Shown here: in pieces, positions 59,975-64,000 of the stretch | Position numbering within the stretch: the first letter of the stretch is position 1 | Layout of the letters: the number at the start of each line of letters is the position of its first letter | Assembly (NCBI GenBank): GCA_020444545.1 | Contig: JAHLKT010000001.1 | Coordinates: 682,001-746,000, forward strand | Length of the DNA stretch: 64,000 nt | DNA from: Desulfarculaceae bacterium | GTDB taxonomy: Bacteria > Desulfobacterota > Desulfarculia > Desulfarculales > Desulfarculaceae | Direction of reading: 5' to 3' | The notes under the pieces: model-generated | The model's database searches: none | Told to the model about the DNA's origin: nothing | The model's input: only the letters and a program-made list of their open reading frames with translations | Translations under genes and position numbers: made by a program

Positions 59975-61450
59975 TCACCAGACGTTGGGCCCCGTGGAGC
60001 GCAGCAGGCTCACCGCGCCCTCCAGGGCGTCGGGTCCGTCGTCGTGCACCTTGGGGGTGGGAAAATTGAGAAGCTGCTCGATCAGCTCGCCCTGGTCGGA
60101 GTGCTCTGGCCGGAAACGCACCAGGCCCCGCTCCACCAGGGGGCTCAGGCCGGCCAGGCGCAGCTCCTTGGACAGGCGCTGGGTCACGCCCTTGAGCGGC
60201 AGCACCACCCCGGCCTCGCAGGCGGCGCGGGAGAACTCGTCCAATAGCAGGCGCTGGAACAGGTTGTCCTCCACCCCGAAGACCAGGTATTGGTGGCGCT
60301 GCTGGCGGCGCAGCACCGCGCGCACCAGCTGATCCAGGGAGCAGCGCCGGATAAAGGCGTCCAGCACGTAGAACACCTGGGCGGCCCGGTCCAGGCCCAC
60401 GGTGATCACCGCCTTGAAGTCGCCCCGTTCGCCGGTGGCCAGGGAGGGGTCCAGGAACCCGGCCACGGCCAGCTCCTTACCCCCCAGCTCGGCGGGATGG
60501 TAGGAGCGCAGCCACTCCTCCTGGAACATGCCGTTGTCGTCCAGGGGGTTGTTCTGCTTCTCGGTATTAAAGGCCCGGGTGCCCATGAGCCGCTTTTGCT
60601 GGAGCAGCTCCTTGGCCGGGTGACGCTCCTCCCATAGGCTGCGCCCCGCGTCGTCCAGGGCGCGGTAGACCCGCCGGGTGTAGCGCTTCCAGGGCTCCTC
60701 GGGCGAGCCCACCAGGGTGGCCAGGGCGCTGCGCCGGGCCAGGATGGTGCCGATGATGAACAGGCTGCCCGTGGGGTCGATGGCCGGGTACACCGCCGCG
60801 CTCACCCACTCCAAACAGGCCCGCACCAGGCGCGGGTTCTTCACGTTCTTGTCGTTTTCCAGATCGTCCAGGATCACCAGATCGGGGCGGAAGCGGCCGT
60901 GCTTCACCCCGCGCAAACGCTGGCCGCTGCCCCGGGCCAGGATGCGGGTGCGCCCGCCCACCACGAAGTCGCCCGCCGGGCCCTCGGGGCGCCGGGCCGG
61001 GCCGAAGTCCTCCTCCAGGCGGGGGTTGAGCTCCAGCTCCAGGCGCAGGTAGTTGGTCAGGTCGTTGGCCAGATCGGCAGTGTCGCTGCCCAGGACCACG
61101 AAGCGCCGCCGCCCGAACAACACCTGGTGCAGCACGTAGCCGAAGCTCACCAGGGTGGTCTTGGCAAAACCGCGCGGCGCGGCCACGGCCACCGGCACCA
61201 CCGCGCTGCCCCGCTGTTCCAACAGGCCGATCAGCTCGCGGTGGAAAGGCGCGAAGGCGCAGTTGAAGTAATGGGGCAGATAGGTGGCACAAAAGTACAG
61301 GGGGTCTTCCGCCGCCCGCGCCCGGCGCTCGGAGCGGGCCGGGTCGCCCGGTCCGAAGGCCCCGGCCTCGGCGGCCAGACGCCCCACCACCTGGGCGGCC
61401 CGCTGCCTAAAGCGGGCGCTGGTCATCTTGCGGGCGGCCAGGGCGCTCAC
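59975..61450 (-). CDS. Phage terminase large subunit
   Basis: The 491-residue protein has the ATPase Walker A-like AAPRGFAKTTLVSFGYVLHQ, Walker B LVILDDLENDKN, and the nuclease half with GFLDPSLATGERGDFKAVIT and VHDDGPDALEGAVSLL carrying the metal-binding Asp residues. It packages DNA through the portal. It starts at GTG, overlapping the upstream gene by 4 bp. Confidence 0.93.
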   Translation of the reverse strand: MSALAARKMTSARFRQRAAQVVGRLAAEAGAFGPGDPARSERRARAAEDPLYFCATYLPHYFNCAFAPFHRELIGLLEQRGSAVVPVAVAAPRGFAKTTLVSFGYVLHQVLFGRRRFVVLGSDTADLANDLTNYLRLELELNPRLEEDFGPARRPEGPAGDFVVGGRTRILARGSGQRLRGVKHGRFRPDLVILDDLENDKNVKNPRLVRACLEWVSAAVYPAIDPTGSLFIIGTILARRSALATLVGSPEEPWKRYTRRVYRALDDAGRSLWEERHPAKELLQQKRLMGTRAFNTEKQNNPLDDNGMFQEEWLRSYHPAELGGKELAVAGFLDPSLATGERGDFKAVITVGLDRAAQVFYVLDAFIRRCSLDQLVRAVLRRQQRHQYLVFGVEDNLFQRLLLDEFSRAACEAGVVLPLKGVTQRLSKELRLAGLSPLVERGLVRFRPEHSDQGELIEQLLNFPTPKVHDDGPDALEGAVSLLRSTGPNVW

Positions 61451-61896
61451 GCCGCGCCCTCCCCTTCCAGGCGCGCGAAGAACTTTTGCAGCAGCCGCCC
61501 CAGCCAGGCCAAACGCTCGGGGTCCTCCGGGCCCTCGGCGGCCAGGGCGGCCAGACGCTCGCCCACCTCCACCGCCGCGGCCTTGAGGTCGTAGCCCTCG
61601 CGCTCCAGGCGGGCGCAGGCGGCCGCGATCTTGGCCAGCTGGTCGGCCTGGGCCGCCTCCAGCTCGCCCGTGGCCACCAGATCCTCCACCTTTTTGGCCA
61701 TCAGCTCGCGCAGGGCCGCCGCCGCCCCCCGGGGGTCGGCCAGCCAGGCCTTGCGCATGGCCGCCCAGTTGCCCTCGGCCGCCCAGCGGATGAGCCGCTC
61801 GGGCTCCAGGCCCAGCTCGGCGGCCACCGCGCCCAGCTCCTGCCCGGCCAGATAGCGGGCCCGGGCGATGGCCTTGCTGTCCTCGCCGCCGGCCAT
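61447..61896 (-). CDS. Phage terminase small subunit-like protein
   Basis: The 149-residue protein has an N-terminal helix-turn-helix-like segment (AIARARYLAGQELGAVAAEL, GLEPERLIRWAAEGNW) as in small terminase subunits of the DUF1804 kind, followed by helices with an AARALEREG-like pattern. It recognises the packaging start and regulates TerL. It starts at TGATG and overlaps terL by 4 bp. Confidence 0.78.
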   Translation of the reverse strand: MAGGEDSKAIARARYLAGQELGAVAAELGLEPERLIRWAAEGNWAAMRKAWLADPRGAAAALRELMAKKVEDLVATGELEAAQADQLAKIAAACARLEREGYDLKAAAVEVGERLAALAAEGPEDPERLAWLGRLLQKFFARLEGEGAA

Positions 61897-62135
61897 CAGC
61901 AGGCCTCCATCTCCCGAAGCTCGCGGCTCAGCGCGCGGTACTCGCGCACCGCGGCCACCAGCTCCTCCATGGCCTGCTCGGCGTGCTCGATGCGCATGGC
62001 CTCCACCCCGTCCAGGTTGTAGAGGTAGTAGCTGATGTCCTTGCCCAGGCGATCGATCTTTATCTCAAGCTGCCTAAGGCGCTCGCGCTTTTCGGCGCGC
62101 AGGCCCCGGGCGATCAGGCGGGAAGTCTTGTCCAT
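61896..62135 (-). CDS. Small helical phage-cluster protein (79 aa)
   Basis: The ATG at 62135 follows GAGGTGAGAGCC. The product (MDKTSRLIARGLRAEKRERL) is almost all charged helix, possibly a coiled coil, and its stop overlaps the TerS start. No family is recognised; small genes of this type are common just before terminase genes. Confidence 0.68.
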   Translation of the reverse strand: MDKTSRLIARGLRAEKRERLRQLEIKIDRLGKDISYYLYNLDGVEAMRIEHAEQAMEELVAAVREYRALSRELREMEAC

Positions 62136-62140
62136 GGCTC

Positions 62141-62383
62141 TCACCTCAACAGGGAATGAACGACCTGGAACAGCAGCCAGAGCACGAACAGGCCCCCGGT
62201 GTAGGCGGCCAGGCGGGTCTCCAGGCGGTCCAGGCGCTGGTCCAGGGCGTCCACCCTGCCGCCGGACCGCTCCAGGGCGGCGGCGGTCTCGCCGTTCACC
62301 CGGCGCTGCTCGGCCAACGACATCTTGATCACCGTGTCCAGCCGCCGCAGCTGGCCCCGCAGGTTCTCCAGGGCCACTTTCAT
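62141..62383 (-). CDS. Coiled-coil plus membrane helix protein (XhlA/DUF2730-like)
   Basis: The product of about 80 residues has a coiled coil (LERSGGRVDALDQRLDRLET) and a C-terminal membrane segment (YTGGLFVLWLLFQVVHSLL). This is like XhlA/DUF2730 proteins in phages. The start is uncertain: ATG 62383 sits directly against a GAGGAG site and GTG 62377 is an alternative. Confidence 0.62.
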   Translation of the reverse strand: MKVALENLRGQLRRLDTVIKMSLAEQRRVNGETAAALERSGGRVDALDQRLDRLETRLAAYTGGLFVLWLLFQVVHSLLR

Positions 62384-62403
62384 CTCCTCCTCGCCCAAGC
62401 GGG

Positions 62404-62574
62404 CTAGTCCGTGTTCACGCGCAGGATGCCGGCGCGCAGGAAGATGGCGGCCAAGCCGGTGAAGGCGGTCTGGGCCGCTTCCATCAGGCCGGCCTCGCCG
62501 CTCAGGTAGGCCCCGGCGGCGGTGGCCAGGGCGGCCACCCCGGTCCAGAAGGTCTTGGTCTGTAAAAGGCTCAT
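62404..62574 (-). CDS. Small membrane protein, holin-like (56 aa)
   Basis: The ATG follows GAGGAGGGCCC. Two short hydrophobic segments (TFWTGVAALATAAGAYLSG and AQTAFTGLAAIFLRAGIL) are like small phage holins. No endolysin gene is near. Confidence 0.68.
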   Translation of the reverse strand: MSLLQTKTFWTGVAALATAAGAYLSGEAGLMEAAQTAFTGLAAIFLRAGILRVNTD

Positions 62575-62767
62575 GGGCCCTCCTCTCATGCGGGCCCGCT
62601 CCACGCGGGCCGTCAGCTTGGGCATGAGCCTAGGCTCCCCGCGCGGGGGGGCCCAGCAAGGGGGCGCACAAAAACGCCTTCCCGAGTTGGCGCGCGGCGG
62701 CGCTTCCTCGGGTGGTCTCCGGGTTGTGGTGTAAGGGGGGAGCGGAACGGGAAAGGCGGAAAGAGAG

Positions 62768-63085
62768 CTAGTTGTCCTCAACCCGATGGGCCGGGCGCAG
62801 GATGTGGCGCACGTGGCGGGAGCTCAGGCCCCAGCGCCGGGCCAGGGCGCGGGTGTTGGCCCCGTCGAACTCGGCCCGGATCATCCGGTTGCGCAGCTCG
62901 ATGAGGGCCCGGTCCAGCTTGGGGAAGTACACGCTGTTGCCCGCGAAGACCTGGGCCAGTTGCAGGGTGGGCTCCAGGCCGATCACCCCCACGATCTCTT
63001 GATAGACCTCGGGCAGCTGCTCTGCCTCCACCTGGCGCATCCAGCCGGGCACCAGCCCCTGGCGGGTGAAAAGATCCTGGGCCAT
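62768..63085 (-). CDS. Mor/Mu middle-operon-type transcription activator-like protein
   Basis: The 105-residue protein has a Mor-like layout: LPEVYQEIVGVIGLEPTLQL, then the NSVYFPKLDRALIELRNRM strand-helix and a terminal helix-turn-helix (NTRALARRWGLSSRHVRHIL). Mor activates the Mu middle promoter. As the first gene of this cluster it could switch on the downstream structural genes. A 190-bp gap with a GGCCCGC hairpin (near 62587-62612) separates it from the next gene. Confidence 0.78.
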   Translation of the reverse strand: MAQDLFTRQGLVPGWMRQVEAEQLPEVYQEIVGVIGLEPTLQLAQVFAGNSVYFPKLDRALIELRNRMIRAEFDGANTRALARRWGLSSRHVRHILRPAHRVEDN

Positions 63086-63175
63086 GTCGTCGCCTCCTTG
63101 TTATTGCGGTTCAAGTCCCGGGCAGGTTTATGGTATTTACGGAGAATCATTGGCGACAACATTGATAAAGCCTTT

Positions 63176-63559
63176 ATGGTTATATGTCAAGCTATTTCTA
63201 TATCCGTTAAAATACCAGCCTGCCTAAGCTGCCTAGCCGCCCTCATAGCGGCGGCTCCGGCCTGCGCGGTGCTCAAGGCCCGTCCCCATGCGGCCTGGCC
63301 GCCGCCTCCGCCCCCGCCGCCCACGGACCACGCCACCCTTGGCCTGTATCTGGCCCTGGCCCTTTTGTTCTTGTTGTTCGTGGGAGTGGGGCTGGCCGCC
63401 CGGCGGGCCTGGCTCCGCGCCGGGGGCTTGGCCCCCCTGGACCGCGAGGACGCGGCCCTGTTGCGCACCGCCCGCGACGCCCTCACCTACCTGGTGCGGC
63501 GGCGGGCCCGGCGGCTGCGCCTAATGCGGCGTCAGCCCGCGCAGGTGGAAAAGCTGTAG
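63176..63559 (+). CDS. Possible small membrane protein (127 aa), divergent from the Mor-like gene
   Basis: The frame from the ATG at 63176 has a hydrophobic N-terminal stretch, a Pro run, a second membrane segment (GLYLALALLFLLFVGVGLA) and a basic end with Arg-rich sequence. Codon use beyond 63290 is gene-like. The start lies in an AT-rich region without a good ribosome site, and its end overlaps the convergent hydrolase gene by 28 bp. The reading is uncertain. Confidence 0.45.
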   Translation: MVICQAISISVKIPACLSCLAALIAAAPACAVLKARPHAAWPPPPPPPPTDHATLGLYLALALLFLLFVGVGLAARRAWLRAGGLAPLDREDAALLRTARDALTYLVRRRARRLRLMRRQPAQVEKL

Positions 63560-64000
63560 TTGTCCGGCAGGCCCGTGCCGCCTTCCTGGCGCTGCAAGAA
63601 GCCCAGCACGGTGCGCAGATAATCCTGGGGCCGGTTGTCATAGGAGTTGTGCCCGCAGGAGGGGATCACCGCCAGCTCGCCCCGGGGTAGGCCCCGGTAC
63701 ATGGCCACCCCCTGCTCCACCGGGAACAGGGCGCTGCGGTCGGGGTAGAGCACCAGGGCGGGCGCGGCCACCCCGGGCAGCATGGGCCTGAGGTCGAACT
63801 CATCGCAGCCGTAGGCCCCGCCTTTGTAGCGAAACAGCTCGAAGCGCTCCTCGGCCTTGTCCGGCCCCTGCCACTTGATCATCTTGTCCTTGATGGCCTG
63901 ATCCAGCTCGGTGAAAGGCTTAGGGAACGCCGCGCGGTTGAACTCCACCATGGGCGTGGGCGCGAAGCACTGGGTGGAGGCCGCGCAGAGGCTTTTCACC
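63532..64000 (-). CDS. Alpha/beta hydrolase (5' part off window)
   Basis: The visible C-terminal 155 residues read as the second half of an alpha/beta hydrolase: APALVLYPDRSALFPVEQGV (the Asp-bearing strand) and LAVIPSCGHNSYDNRPQDYL (catalytic His), then a terminal helix. The nucleophile lies beyond the window. The GTG at 63999 is probably internal. The substrate cannot be told. Confidence 0.75.
   Translation of the reverse strand, partial: VKSLCAASTQCFAPTPMVEFNRAAFPKPFTELDQAIKDKMIKWQGPDKAEERFELFRYKGGAYGCDEFDLRPMLPGVAAPALVLYPDRSALFPVEQGVAMYRGLPRGELAVIPSCGHNSYDNRPQDYLRTVLGFLQRQEGGTGLPDNYSFSTCAG

Larger units (their letters stand above)
54048..63085 (-). mobile_element. Phage-derived or GTA-like head and tail-tube gene cluster
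   Basis: Thirteen - strand genes run in the order Mor-like regulator, three small membrane or helical proteins, TerS, TerL, portal, protease, capsid, gp6-like connector, gp10-like protein, tail terminator-like, tail tube. Most overlap or nearly touch. The GC content and codon use are like the host's. No integrase, replication, tape measure, baseplate, fibre or lysin gene is present, and host genes resume on both sides. The order to the tail tube matches HK97-type siphophages and RcGTA. Confidence 0.85.

Noticed and set aside
63108-63125. GGTTCAAGTCCCGGG, like a tRNA T-arm, at the right side of the phage cluster (possible att site)
   Set aside because: The flanking stem does not pair beyond two bases and there is no acceptor stem or other tRNA arm. 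No matching repeat is found near 53.9-54.0 kb.
1-64000. CRISPR arrays, rRNA or tRNA genes, and selenoproteins with in-frame TGA
   Set aside because: I looked for regular direct repeats with spacers, tRNA arms, and interrupted Cys-like motifs near gene ends and found none that I can support.

Overview
The window comes from a very GC-rich bacterial chromosome with dense, strongly G/C-ending codon use. The gene content suggests an anaerobic Desulfobacterota (deltaproteobacterial) lineage, possibly near the Desulfarculales. Pointers are a SelB selenocysteine factor, a B-type dihydroorotate dehydrogenase (PyrD plus PyrK), EtfBA, a DUF3786 protein, a QueH-type epoxyqueuosine reductase, a C_GCAxxG_C_C protein and a B12/radical-SAM protein. 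The placement is an inference; no rRNA or tRNA gene is in the window.

Layout. 1-6.8 kb: a truncated solute-binding lipoprotein, an SCP2 protein with an operator-bearing promoter, and an RND efflux pair. 6.9-18.6 kb: housekeeping and transport genes (MFS, M20 peptidase, Orn/Lys/Arg decarboxylase, an atypical NRAMP-like carrier coupled to a P-loop protein, NudC, hotdog thioesterase, FMN reductase, SLC13-type carrier). 19.4-24.6 kb: GlcD-type oxidase, NlpC/P60 lipoprotein, C_GCAxxG_C_C protein, GlyA. 24.8-34.4 kb: a long + strand run with pyrimidine genes (pyrE, pyrK, pyrD), an envelope-sugar pair (SDR epimerase and a GT4/CapD-type fusion), pgeF, a transglutaminase-like gene wedged between pyrK and pyrD, and a GNAT enzyme. 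34.9-44.9 kb: DUF3313 lipoprotein, selB operon, RhlE-like helicase, radical SAM, ruvX-mltG. 45-47.6 kb: a FadR-type TetR regulator followed by etfB-etfA. 47.7-53.9 kb: secreted and membrane proteins of unknown function, a 2-hydroxyacid dehydrogenase, queH with a coupled unknown, and a DUF3786/KdsC-like pair. 54.0-63.1 kb: a compact phage-derived operon (Mor-like regulator, small membrane proteins, TerS, TerL, portal, protease, capsid, connectors, tail tube) that stops at a terminator straight after the tail tube gene. The right edge cuts an alpha/beta hydrolase.

Intergenic gaps at about 1.4-2.0, 18.6-19.4, 34.4-34.9, 38.2-38.6, 42.6-42.9 and 49.6 kb carry mosaics of at least four recurring palindromic modules (called A-D here). 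They explain many spurious open frames.

Most interesting points: (1) a small putative fatty-acid regulon in which near-identical dyads lie over the promoters of the TetR/FadR-like gene (upstream of etfBA) and of the SCP2 gene; (2) a head-plus-tail-tube phage or GTA-like cluster with no tape measure, baseplate, lysis enzyme or integrase in the window; (3) a KdsC-like HAD protein whose catalytic Asp pair reads Glu-Leu-Glu; (4) an NRAMP-like carrier lacking the DPGN motif, coupled to a P-loop gene; (5) a GT4-CapD N-terminal fusion.
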